A DNA stretch of 34,067 nt from an uncultured Prochlorococcus sp. (GCA_902536555.1 CACAXR010000009.1:1-34067), one strand, 5' to 3'; counted from the first letter of the stretch, positions 8,078-14,168 are shown. Notes: generated by a model not told the origin, from the letters alone. Numbers and translations are program-made.

Positions 8078-10411
8078 GTGACTATTGCACCAAATAAAGC
8101 TTCTTCAGAGAGCAATTCCAATAATCTTAAAAAAGATGATTTTCCAAAGACTGCGCCAGCTGCTTATCCAGTTTTTTTCAGATCTTATAGTAGAAAAACG
8201 TCATCCGGGAAAAGGGAGAACTGGAGCGAAGTAGGCGAAAGGAATTTATCGGGATTAAAAGAATTAGGAAAACTTTCTGAAGAAGAATTAATCCTAATGA
8301 GAGAGATGCAAAGTAACCAAAAAGCCCAACCTTCAGGGAGATGGTTATGGATTGGTGGAACTCCTTGGATTAATAAGAACCAAAATTTCTCAGGAGCATA
8401 CAACTGTACTTCAACAAACTTAATTGATTGGGAAGCTTTCGCTTTGATGATGGACTTAGCGATGATGGGATGTGGAACAGGTGCAATAATTGAACCTCAT
8501 TTTATAAATAATCTACCTACGGTAATAAATAAACTAAATATTAAATCAGTAAGTGAAGTTGGAATCACTCCTAAAGATCAAAGAGAAGAAAAATCATCAT
8601 TAGAAATCAAAGGGAAAGACCTTCATATCAAAGTTGGAGATAGCAGAAGAGGATGGGTAGATAGCTATAAATATCTTCTTGAGGCATCAAGTAACGAAAG
8701 TCTTGAAAGAGAAATTGATGTTTATATTAATTTGGAAGACATTAGGCCTGCTGGAGAATCATTAAAAGGTTTCGGAGGTATGGCAAATCCTATCAAATTG
8801 AAAGATCTCTACTCTAGAGTCTCATCACTTCTTGGAAAGGCAATTGGCAGAAAATTAAGTACAGTAGAGTGTTGTTTATTAATTGATGAAGCGGCAGTAA
8901 CCATAGTTGCTGGAAATATAAGAAGAAGTGCTGGGATGAGACAATTTGCTTCAGATGATAAGGAAGCAGCAACGGCAAAAGAAAATTTATGGAGTCAAGA
9001 TGAGAATGGTAATTGGAGAATAGATCCTGAAAAAGATGCCCTCAGGATGGCTAATCATACTAGGGTTTACCATACAAAACCCACTTACCAAACTGTTTTG
9101 GATGCTGTAACTAAACAATTCCATTCAGGTGAAGGAGCTATTCAATTTGCTCCAGAAGCAATCGCGAGGTCAAATGCAGATATTCTCAAAGATGATGAAT
9201 TGAGAAAGGAATTTATTGAAATCTACTCAGAACAAGGAAAGGATGAAGCGAGAACTTGGATAAATAGTAGTTATGGTCCATTCTCTGAAGAAGAGCTAGA
9301 CCACAGGATGAGCAGATATGGACTTAACCCTTGTGGGGAGATCTTGGGAAATGATTTCCACTGCAATTTGGCTGAAGTTCATTTAAACCAGATTGATCCA
9401 GGAAATTTTGAAGAGCAAAAAAAAGCTTTTAAAGCAGCAGCTCTTTCTGTAGCATGCTTACTTAATCATGAATTTGAAGTTGAGCGTTACAGAAAAAGTA
9501 GAGAATATGACCCTATTGTAGGTGTAAGCTTCACTGGATTATTTGATTTTTGTGTACATGCCTTTGGGACGCCATGGTTGAAGTGGTGGGAAGCAGGAAG
9601 GCCAAATAGTGAAGAAGGAAAGGCTTTCAAGGAAAAGGAAGCTAAATTCTTAGATTCCTGGAGAAAAATAGTAAAAGAAACTGTCTGGGAATATTGTGAT
9701 AAACATAATCTAAGAAGACCAAATCGATGTACAACCGTTCAGCCAGCTGGTACTAAAAGTCTTCTAACAGGAGCAGCTCCAGGGTGGCATCCGCCAAAAG
9801 CACAAAGATTCATTAGAAGAATAACTTTCAGGAAAAATGATCCAATTGCTTTAGCTTGCATGGATTATGGTTACTCAGTTGTTCCATCTCAATCTGATAA
9901 AGATGATAATGGCTGCTTACTTGATAATCCATTTGATCCAAGATGTACAGAATGGTTAGTTGAAATCCCTACAGAAGTTAGCTGGGCAAATATAGAGGGC
10001 GCAGACCAAATAGACATCAATAATTTCTCAGCATTAGCCCAATTTGATTTTTATATGCAGGTGCAAAAATTTTATACAGAGCATAACACTTCTGCAACCG
10101 TAGAATTTAGGGAAAATGAAATAGAGGATTTAGCGAAAGCTATTCATAATGCAATAGAAAATAATGAAGGATATATTTCAGCAGCATTACTAGCTAGATT
10201 TAGTGCCAACGCAACTTTCCCGAGATTGCCTTTTGAACCAATAAGTAAAGAAGAATATATATCATTGCAAAATAAAGTAATAGAAAGGAAAGTTAATAAC
10301 GATTTCTTTGACGCTCTAAATAAATATGATGTTGGAGAACTATCTGAAGCTGGGCCAGCTGGGTGCGATTCAGATAAGTGCCTGCTTCCTCTGGCTAAAC
10401 CGAAAGATTAA
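8078..10411 (+). CDS. nrdJ: Adenosylcobalamin-dependent ribonucleoside-triphosphate reductase (class II)
   Basis: This enzyme converts ribonucleotides to deoxyribonucleotides using B12 and needs no oxygen or di-iron centre. Counting from the GTG at 8078 it has 777 residues. Cys110 in YNCTSTN and Cys429 in FHCNLAEV form the active-site disulfide pair. Cys419 and Glu421 in NPCGEIL are the thiyl-radical cysteine and general base. Cys763 and Cys768 near the C-terminus (AGCDSDKCL) are the swinging re-reduction pair. PAGTKSLLTGAAPGWHP is the conserved nucleotide-binding loop. The frame stays open to a GTG at 8003 (25 more residues), but that stretch does not look like reductase. The B12 dependence fits an iron-sparing, streamlined phototroph. 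Confidence 0.93.
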   Translation: MTIAPNKASSESNSNNLKKDDFPKTAPAAYPVFFRSYSRKTSSGKRENWSEVGERNLSGLKELGKLSEEELILMREMQSNQKAQPSGRWLWIGGTPWINKNQNFSGAYNCTSTNLIDWEAFALMMDLAMMGCGTGAIIEPHFINNLPTVINKLNIKSVSEVGITPKDQREEKSSLEIKGKDLHIKVGDSRRGWVDSYKYLLEASSNESLEREIDVYINLEDIRPAGESLKGFGGMANPIKLKDLYSRVSSLLGKAIGRKLSTVECCLLIDEAAVTIVAGNIRRSAGMRQFASDDKEAATAKENLWSQDENGNWRIDPEKDALRMANHTRVYHTKPTYQTVLDAVTKQFHSGEGAIQFAPEAIARSNADILKDDELRKEFIEIYSEQGKDEARTWINSSYGPFSEEELDHRMSRYGLNPCGEILGNDFHCNLAEVHLNQIDPGNFEEQKKAFKAAALSVACLLNHEFEVERYRKSREYDPIVGVSFTGLFDFCVHAFGTPWLKWWEAGRPNSEEGKAFKEKEAKFLDSWRKIVKETVWEYCDKHNLRRPNRCTTVQPAGTKSLLTGAAPGWHPPKAQRFIRRITFRKNDPIALACMDYGYSVVPSQSDKDDNGCLLDNPFDPRCTEWLVEIPTEVSWANIEGADQIDINNFSALAQFDFYMQVQKFYTEHNTSATVEFRENEIEDLAKAIHNAIENNEGYISAALLARFSANATFPRLPFEPISKEEYISLQNKVIERKVNNDFFDALNKYDVGELSEAGPAGCDSDKCLLPLAKPKD

Positions 10412-10499
10412 GTTTTAAATTATTTGTAAATAAAAAGTATAAATTAGTTTTTAAAAATTTAATTTATGGCTACCTGTTAAATAGGGACATAAATTATTT

Positions 10500-10766
10500 A
10501 TGACATTAAGCTTAAATATTGGGAACTTATTTAATGATTCTTCGAGTCATGCCTTGGTGGATGAGCTAAGAAAAAGGACCTCAGAAGAAGAAATATTGGA
10601 CTTTGAAGAAAAATTTAACTCCAAAAATGAAAAAAATCTACACGTATATATATGTAGATTTCTTAAAAATAGATCAATATCTAGGGGACTTGCCTCTAAA
10701 TGGTTAGTAACAATAATTAAAAACAAGGAATCAAAAATTAATTCTTTGCAAAAATTAAATAATTAA
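10500..10766 (+). CDS. Small conserved-looking protein, function unknown
   Basis: This is an 88-residue soluble protein with many charged residues, predicted mostly helical (ALVDELRKRTSEEEILDFEEKF, then ISRGLASKWLVTIIKN). No domain is recognised. It follows nrdJ by 88 bases on the same strand; an AT-rich stretch with TTAAAT lies ahead of it and may be its own -10. Its stop overlaps the convergent 64-residue gene by 4 bases, which supports both being real genes in a compact genome. Confidence 0.55.
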   Translation: MTLSLNIGNLFNDSSSHALVDELRKRTSEEEILDFEEKFNSKNEKNLHVYICRFLKNRSISRGLASKWLVTIIKNKESKINSLQKLNN

Positions 10767-10957
10767 GTAAGCGCTGAAAGTCTCCACAAAGCAATTCCAA
10801 AAATTGAGAATCCCATAATAAAAGTAAAAGCCAAAGCATTTACCAATTGAACCTTATCATTCATTCTGTTTGCGAATGGTAGTAATTGAGCAAATAATGG
10901 AGTCTCTTCAACTATTGCAGATTTTTTTACTGTAGGTTTTTTGCTTCTAGAAAACAT
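10763..10957 (-). CDS. Small single-helix membrane protein
   Basis: This 64-residue protein has a basic N-terminus (MFSRSKKPTVKKS), a polar middle segment and one C-terminal transmembrane helix (about residues 40-60, ALAFTFIMGFSIFGIALWRL). The basic N-terminal and single C-terminal helix layout resembles many thylakoid auxiliary proteins, but I see no high-light-inducible motif (E..NGR) and no named photosystem subunit. The function is unknown. It is transcribed away from the riboswitch locus, with its start facing a roughly 200-base AT-rich gap. Confidence 0.6.
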   Translation of the reverse strand: MFSRSKKPTVKKSAIVEETPLFAQLLPFANRMNDKVQLVNALAFTFIMGFSIFGIALWRLSALT

Positions 10958-11166
10958 AAAACAATTTTTATAATCTTAAGAATTTTACATTTAAAAGTTC
11001 ATTAAATAAAAAATACTTCTCAAAAACGAACAAAATGTAACCTGCAAGCAATTACACTTGGATAATGTATAAATATTTCTAGCAGAAACCTAATCTATAT
11101 TTAATATATTAGGTTTATTTATTAAAGAGCTAGACAAATAATTTTCTTTAGTGTTAGTATTAATGT
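10958..11166. other. Intergenic gap with promoters and one hairpin
   Basis: No ORF is credible here. AAACCTAAT (11086-11094) and ATTAGGTTT (11108-11116) form a 9-bp hairpin followed by a moderately T-rich stretch on the plus strand, a possible weak terminator of a short transcript. Just upstream, TATAAAT near 11068-11075 resembles a -10 box. TAGTAT at 11155-11160 is a plausible -10 for the downstream riboswitch transcript, placing the start near 11167. Confidence 0.35.
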
Positions 11167-11180
11167 GTAGCAACCGCTAC
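11167..11180. promoter_or_regulatory. NtcA-like GTA-N8-TAC site at the riboswitch transcript start
   Basis: GTAGCAACCGCTAC fits the NtcA consensus GTA-N8-TAC exactly. No -10 box lies 22 bases downstream as in activated promoters. It sits at the presumed start site, the geometry of NtcA repression. The same bases form an RNA hairpin, so the match may be coincidental. Confidence 0.35.
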
Positions 11181-11263
11181 CAAAACGTTCAACTTGCGTT
11201 TAGCAAGCCGCAAATCGACTTAAGCCATGGAACGGGGACTTAAGCGAAACCGGAGCTCGAAAA
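11167..11263 (+). ncRNA. Candidate glutamine-II riboswitch (Downstream-peptide motif)
   Basis: This leader is GC-rich for the genome and highly structured. GTAGC/GCTAC (11167-11180) forms a 5' hairpin. CGTTC (11186-11190) pairs with GAACG (11230-11234). Inside this helix CTTGC/GCAAG (11193-11207) forms a second hairpin. CTTAAG in the loop (11219-11224) can pair with CTTAAG 3' of the helix (11239-11244), giving a pseudoknot. The CGTTCA start, nested hairpin, pseudoknot and short YRG peptide directly downstream match the Downstream-peptide RNA, known as the glutamine-II riboswitch of marine picocyanobacteria. A GGAG ribosome-binding site (11252-11255) lies just 3' of the pseudoknot, suggesting control of translation. 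Identification is from memory of the motif. Confidence 0.7.
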
Positions 11264-11365
11264 ATGACTCTAATTTACAGAGGACAAAAGTACGTCCAGA
11301 ACAAAGAAGTAGCTAAGAAGCAGCATAATGAACTAACTTACAGAGGCAAAGCTTATACAAGCTAG
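11264..11365 (+). CDS. 33-residue double-YRG peptide (DUF4278/PirA-like)
   Basis: This is a 33-codon ORF with GGAG 8 bases upstream of its ATG, ending in TAG. The peptide is very basic and carries two copies of a short motif, TLIYRGQKY near the start and ELTYRGKAY at the end, separated by a helical Lys-rich linker. The LxYRGxxY motif is the hallmark of DUF4278 peptides found behind the Downstream-peptide RNA. The Synechocystis relative PirA binds the nitrogen sensor PII and tunes arginine synthesis; that this shorter peptide does the same is inference. A strong terminator follows 18 bases after the stop, so leader plus peptide is a complete monocistronic unit. Confidence 0.75.
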   Translation: MTLIYRGQKYVQNKEVAKKQHNELTYRGKAYTS

Positions 11366-11383
11366 TTTATTTAACCATTAAAT

Positions 11384-11412
11384 AAAAAAAGCCACTTTTA
11401 GTGGCTTTTTTA
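11384..11412 (+). terminator. Rho-independent terminator after the YRG peptide gene
   Basis: GCCACT (11391-11396) and AGTGGC (11400-11405) form a perfect stem with a 3-base loop, extended by A-run/T-run pairing and followed by a T-rich tract. The flanking A-run makes it possibly bidirectional. Confidence 0.85.
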
Positions 11413-11460
11413 TTATCCAATCTTAGACTAATAAAACTAAATACTTCTTTAAAGCATTAA

Positions 11461-11466
11461 TATAAT
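11461..11466 (+). promoter_or_regulatory. -10 box TATAAT for the 55-residue protein gene
   Basis: This is a perfect TATAAT hexamer 32 bases upstream of the ATG at 11499, directly after a terminator. No convincing -35 is visible. Confidence 0.5.
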
Positions 11467-11498
11467 ATGATTCAGTTGAATTTATAGATTTAATAATC

Positions 11499-11666
11499 AT
11501 GGCAGACCAGAAACCTCTATTTAAAACACCTTATGACATAAAAGATGTTAGCGCTCTTTTCGCTATAGTTGCCTTCGTATTAATAATCGCTGCCATAGTT
11601 GGTAATAACTTGTTTGGCTTATTTCAAGAAAATGTGAATTTCGGATTATTGAATTTTTTTAAATAA
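11499..11666 (+). CDS. 55-residue single-helix membrane protein
   Basis: This ORF encodes a short soluble N-terminus (ADQKPLFKTPYDIKDV), one hydrophobic helix at about 18-36 (ALFAIVAFVLIIAAIVG) and a C-terminal amphipathic tail rich in Phe and Asn. It sits between a strong terminator and tRNA-Ser and has its own TATAAT box, so it looks like an independent gene. The size and topology resemble small thylakoid subunits, but I recognise no named photosystem or cytochrome subunit. Function unknown. Confidence 0.6.
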   Translation: MADQKPLFKTPYDIKDVSALFAIVAFVLIIAAIVGNNLFGLFQENVNFGLLNFFK

Positions 11667-11873
11667 CTTTAGGGAAAAATTAAGTCGATATCCGATATAA
11701 AAAAATGGGCATTAATTTATTTTTTTTTAGTACATTGACTATTTAATTTTCCGAATTGTCTCCTAGTTTTCTTCTTGAAACGTTTAGAAATTTCATGAAA
11801 TTCATAGTAGAAATTAAATTTTTAAACTCTTATGTCTTTCTGGAGAAATTAAAAAACGCTCACAATCATTTGA

Positions 11874-11879
11874 TATACT
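11874..11879 (+). promoter_or_regulatory. -10 box of the tRNA-Ser gene
   Basis: TATACT ends 28 bases before the first base of the mature tRNA, compatible with a short 5' leader removed by RNase P. The stretch 11667-11873 ahead of it shows no credible ORF. Confidence 0.45.
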
Positions 11880-11907
11880 TAAAAAGTTAAAATTAAATTA
11901 ACCAACT

Positions 11908-11994
11908 GGAGGGGTGGTCGAGTGGTTTAAGGCTCTAGTCTTGAAAACTAGCGTGTCTGCAAGGGCACCGTGGGTTCGAATCCCACCCCCTCCG
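11908..11994 (+). tRNA. tRNA-Ser (anticodon UGA)
   Basis: The 87-base cloverleaf has acceptor stem GGAGGGG / CCCCTCC (7 perfect pairs), anticodon stem CTAGT / ACTAG around loop CTTGAAA (anticodon TGA, reading UCA/UCN codons), a long variable arm as expected for serine, and T-arm GTGGG TTCGAAT CCCAC. The discriminator is G, as required by seryl-tRNA synthetase. CCA is not encoded and must be added by CCA transferase. Confidence 0.97.
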
Positions 11995-12108
11995 TTCTAA
12001 TTAGTAATCAGGAAATATCAGATCTAGTCAAAATATCCGAGAAAGACTTTGATGAGAAAGTATCCAGAAAAATAGGATAATTACACATTGTAAGGATAAT
12101 GTAGATTT

Positions 12109-12258
12109 ATGGATTTGATGTTTGTGTTTTGTTTGTGGTTTTTAGTTTGGTCCTTGTGTTTTCTTAATAATGAGATTGTTCTGACTCTGCTGCAGAGAAA
12201 TAGGTATCCTCATCATTACCTTTTTCTTCTTTCTAAAATATTCTTCTTATGGATCTAA
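12109..12258 (+). CDS. Possible 49-residue hydrophobic peptide
   Basis: The ATG at 12109 with AAGGA 12 bases upstream opens 49 codons. The first half is strongly hydrophobic (LMFVFCLWFLVWSLCFL), then a polar stretch and a second hydrophobic end. The composition reflects the T/G-rich DNA here, and the spacing from the putative ribosome site is long, so it may be a chance ORF. It lies 114 bases after tRNA-Ser. Confidence 0.25.
   Translation: MDLMFVFCLWFLVWSLCFLNNEIVLTLLQRNRYPHHYLFLLSKIFFLWI
12202..12228 (+). terminator. Weak hairpin with T-run downstream of tRNA-Ser
   Basis: AGGTA (12202-12206) and TACCT (12217-12221) pair and a T-rich tract follows. Just upstream, CTCTG/CAGAG (around 12185-12197) forms another small hairpin. 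This may be the end of the tRNA primary transcript or of a short RNA. Confidence 0.3.
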
Positions 12259-12304
12259 TCCATCATTATCGTAATCACTTTCTCATTCCATTATTTTCTT
12301 AAAA

Positions 12305-12449
12305 ATAAAATAAGAGGGCATTTTTTGCCCTCTTCGAATCATATTCACCTCTCTGTCCACAAATTCAATGAAGTGCTCTTGACTCCTGAATTATTTCTAC
12401 TCCTACTGAATAGAAAAAGATAGACGTACAAATCTCAAAGCACTTCTAC
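12305..12449 (-). ncRNA. Candidate minus-strand small RNA with terminator
   Basis: On the minus strand a TATTAAT -10 box (12456-12462) predicts a start near 12449. The 5' end, GAAGTGCTTTGA, pairs with TCAAGAGCACTTC (complement of 12370-12382; one bulge), enclosing about 60 bases. Downstream, a 9-bp GC-containing hairpin (12312-12334, AAGAGGGCA/TGCCCTCTT) is followed on the minus strand by a T-rich tract: a good terminator. No ORF of meaningful length is present. The enclosed loop carries AGGAGT twice. I do not recognise this as tmRNA, RNase P RNA, SRP RNA or 6S RNA. Confidence 0.5.
12312..12334 (-). terminator. Terminator of the candidate minus-strand RNA
   Basis: AAGAGGGCA (12312-12320) pairs with TGCCCTCTT (12326-12334) around a T5 loop. 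The T-rich tract is on the minus-strand 3' side only (12300-12311 is A-rich on the plus strand), so it terminates minus-strand transcription. Confidence 0.7.
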
Positions 12450-12509
12450 TCGGGTATTAATACTCTATTAATTTCAATTAAATGAGAGGATAATAAGGAG
12501 TAGAGATAT

Positions 12510-12515
12510 AGGAGG
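12510..12515 (+). promoter_or_regulatory. Full-length Shine-Dalgarno AGGAGG
   Basis: A complete AGGAGG lies 4 bases before the ATG at 12520. Such a strong site is unusual in this window and decides the start of the 48-residue gene. An AGGAGT at 12496-12501 lies just upstream in the same leader. Confidence 0.6.
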
Positions 12516-12519
12516 TTTC

Positions 12520-12666
12520 ATGAGACTCACCACTCTATTAAATGCCCTTAGAAATGCAACTTCAGATTTTTGGAGAATGCATGATTTTAATTATCAATTA
12601 CCTAAAGATTATTGGGAAAAAGAATGCATAGACCACCCAACAAGTTCTCATTGCAAAGTTTACTAA
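12520..12666 (+). CDS. 48-residue small protein with two cysteines
   Basis: The ATG directly follows a perfect AGGAGG, supporting translation. The peptide has an N-terminal amphipathic helix (LTTLLNALRNATSDFWRM) and a C-terminal segment with two Cys (ECIDHPTSSHCKVY) and His residues that could bind a metal or form a disulfide. There is no membrane helix. The function is not recognised. It is followed after 85 bases by the rhomboid gene on the same strand, and preceded by the divergent promoter of the candidate minus-strand RNA. Confidence 0.6.
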   Translation: MRLTTLLNALRNATSDFWRMHDFNYQLPKDYWEKECIDHPTSSHCKVY

Positions 12667-12751
12667 AGCCAATATAAATTAAGATATTAATAAATACTCT
12701 CGTCAGGGTCTTTTCTTCTATATTAGATATTTTTTAATTTAAAACTAAAAA

Positions 12752-13354
12752 ATGCCTTTCAATAATTTAATATCAAAATATGATTGGCAGTATCTTATAA
12801 CTGGATTTTTTTTAATCTCAGTTTTTATTTTTACAGATTTAATTGAGGTTATTGATAAAGAATATTTTTACTTTATACCAAGATTAATTAGTGATCAACC
12901 TTATAGGATTTTCACATCAATACTAACTCATGCAGATTTAAATCATTTATTAAGTAATCTTGGTGGAATAATCATCACTAGATATTTTTTGATGAAACTT
13001 GGAATTAATAGCAGATTTTTTTATTTGAAATTTGTTTTAATTTGTTCTTTTTTAAATTTTTTTATTATCTGGTTCTACGAAAGGATCTTATCGTATTTTA
13101 ATATCTTTCCGAATTATGCCGCTTTAGGATTTAGTGGAATAATTTATGCTTTATTTGGATTCTTATTATTAACTTCTTTTTATGGAAAGAAAAATTTTTT
13201 AGGTAAAGAAATTGGTTTTAAGTCCAATTATGAAGTTCAAAGAATGTTAAAGACAATATGTCTCATAGGTTTGATTTTCTCTTTTTTGCCAGGGGTAAGT
13301 TTACTAGGTCATTTAATTGGATTTATTGTAGGGTGTTTTTTATTTTTAATCTAA
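12752..13354 (+). CDS. Rhomboid-family intramembrane serine protease
   Basis: This 200-residue polytopic membrane protein has about six helices. Rhomboid signatures are intact: His60 and the HLLSN motif with His65 and Asn69 in TM2, catalytic Ser128 in GFSG (usually GxSG) in TM4, and catalytic His187 in LLGHLIGFIVG in TM6. Rhomboids cleave transmembrane proteins within the membrane. Natural substrates in picocyanobacteria are not known to me. The ATG is preceded by AT-rich DNA without a clear ribosome site. No neighbouring gene suggests its target. Confidence 0.88.
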   Translation: MPFNNLISKYDWQYLITGFFLISVFIFTDLIEVIDKEYFYFIPRLISDQPYRIFTSILTHADLNHLLSNLGGIIITRYFLMKLGINSRFFYLKFVLICSFLNFFIIWFYERILSYFNIFPNYAALGFSGIIYALFGFLLLTSFYGKKNFLGKEIGFKSNYEVQRMLKTICLIGLIFSFLPGVSLLGHLIGFIVGCFLFLI

Positions 13355-13419
13355 TTAAGATTAATTATTATTTGATCAAGTTAATATAGATATTTTCCCA
13401 AATATCCAACTTTTTTCTT

Positions 13420-13524
13420 TTAATCTTTACTTTTAAATAGATCAATTTTGATATCAAAAGTAACTACTATTCCAATACTTATAAGCAGTAATCCAATCGC
13501 AATTTGGGGTGAAGGTAATACCAT
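13420..13524 (-). CDS. Possible 34-residue single-helix peptide
   Basis: The minus-strand ATG at 13522-13524 opens 34 codons. The peptide has one hydrophobic helix (IAIGLLLISIGIVVTF) and a charged C-terminal tail (DLFKSKD), a layout seen in small thylakoid subunits. The reading frame continues open upstream without an ATG, GTG or TTG for 29 codons. There is no named match. It fills most of the 265-base gap between the rhomboid gene and the 65-residue gene, which argues mildly for it being real. Confidence 0.35.
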   Translation of the reverse strand: MVLPSPQIAIGLLLISIGIVVTFDIKIDLFKSKD

Positions 13525-13619
13525 ATAAGTCTTATTTTTAAACCACCCTATCGTATCTTTCCTTGTAAAGATGAAAGATTGAGTAATATTAATTCTGAAT
13601 AAAGCATCACCTTAAAAAA

Positions 13620-13817
13620 ATGGCAAAAGTAGAAAATGATCTTGATATATATTACGCAGCTGGAAATGCAAATACTAAAAGACAAGAAAACGAAATTGCA
13701 GCAATTATGAAAAAACGTAATTCTGCAGGATGGAAGTTGATCTCAACAAGTACTGCAATAGTAGATATTAAAAACCAGTTTTCAAATCTTTATCTATTTT
13801 GGGAAAAGAATTATTAA
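13620..13817 (+). CDS. 65-residue DUF4177-like protein
   Basis: This small soluble protein ends with the pattern GWKLISTSTAIV ... LYLFWEKN, which resembles DUF4177 and related small domains (alpha-beta fold, Gly-Trp followed by strands and a terminal aromatic/basic strand). The N-terminal half is polar and helical (NANTKRQENEIAAIMKKR). The biochemical role is unknown. It ends 45 bases before the Yfr1 region. Confidence 0.55.
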   Translation: MAKVENDLDIYYAAGNANTKRQENEIAAIMKKRNSAGWKLISTSTAIVDIKNQFSNLYLFWEKNY

Positions 13818-13862
13818 TTAATACTGTAGAAATTTGACACCTTTTGCATTTAGATTGTGTGT

Positions 13863-13927
13863 ATTAGAAACTCCTCACACACTAATTTTCTGATAAATAC
13901 CCTTTTCTCTAAATTAGGGTGTTTTTT
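13863..13927 (+). ncRNA. yfr1: Small regulatory RNA Yfr1
   Basis: The ultraconserved Yfr1 element ACTCCTCACAC lies at 13870-13880. TAGATT (13851-13856) is a plausible -10 box, giving a transcript of about 65 bases. The 3' end is a terminator: AAATACCC (13895-13902) pairs with GGGTGTTT (13917-13924; one G-U), followed by T-rich sequence. ATTAG/CTAAT (13863-13867 / 13881-13885) can close a loop around the element. Yfr1 is a very abundant cyanobacterial sRNA; in Prochlorococcus its motif pairs with porin mRNAs. The exact ends are estimates. Confidence 0.85.
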
Positions 13928-13929
13928 AT
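13895..13929 (+). terminator. Yfr1 terminator
   Basis: An 8-bp stem (AAATACCC / GGGTGTTT) with a 14-base loop runs straight into a T-rich tail. Confidence 0.75.
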
Positions 13930-13953
13930 TAGGATATTTTCAGAAATGGGGGA

Positions 13954-13971
13954 ACTGGCACATGTGACAGT
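13954..13971. promoter_or_regulatory. 18-base dyad upstream of the Yfr2-type RNA
   Basis: ACTGGCACATGTGACAGT is symmetric at 16 of 18 positions around a central CACATGTG. It lies about 60-77 bases before the expected Yfr2 start. It could be an operator; the factor is unknown. No T-run follows, so it is not a terminator. Confidence 0.35.
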
Positions 13972-14030
13972 TAAGTAACATTCCATTCGCCCTTTCCACG
14001 AAGAAGATAAATATAGCGTAATGTAAATAC

Positions 14031-14125
14031 GTGTGAAGGAGAGGTTTTACTGAAACAGTGGAAACAAGGATACATTTGATCCAGTAAATCCGGAAAAAGA
14101 CTTCTAGCAATAGGGGTCTTTTTTT
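14031..14125 (+). ncRNA. yfr2: Yfr2-family small RNA
   Basis: The ~95-base transcript contains the family element GGAAACA (14060-14066), preceded by a short ACTG-AAA-CAGT hairpin (14049-14059) with a variant copy of the element, and ends in a strong terminator. Its 5' end GTGTGAAGGAG is complementary to the Yfr1 core CTCCTCACAC with one bulged A, matching the described near-complementarity of Yfr1 and Yfr2 motifs. TAATGT at 14019-14024 may be the -10 box. Which of the Prochlorococcus paralogues (Yfr2 to Yfr5) this is cannot be decided here. Confidence 0.72.
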
Positions 14126-14127
14126 TA
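14094..14127 (+). terminator. Terminator of the Yfr2-type RNA
   Basis: A 13-bp stem (14094-14106 with 14111-14123, three G-U pairs) is capped by a GCAA tetraloop of the GNRA type and followed by T-rich sequence. It is one of the strongest terminators in the window. Confidence 0.85.
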
Positions 14128-14168
14128 TATTTTTGAATTTTTTTTGAGTTTGTGTTTTTTTGTGTTCT

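Noticed and set aside
10763-10957. High-light-inducible protein
   Set aside because: Size and single helix fit, but the chlorophyll-binding E..NGR motif of the family is absent.
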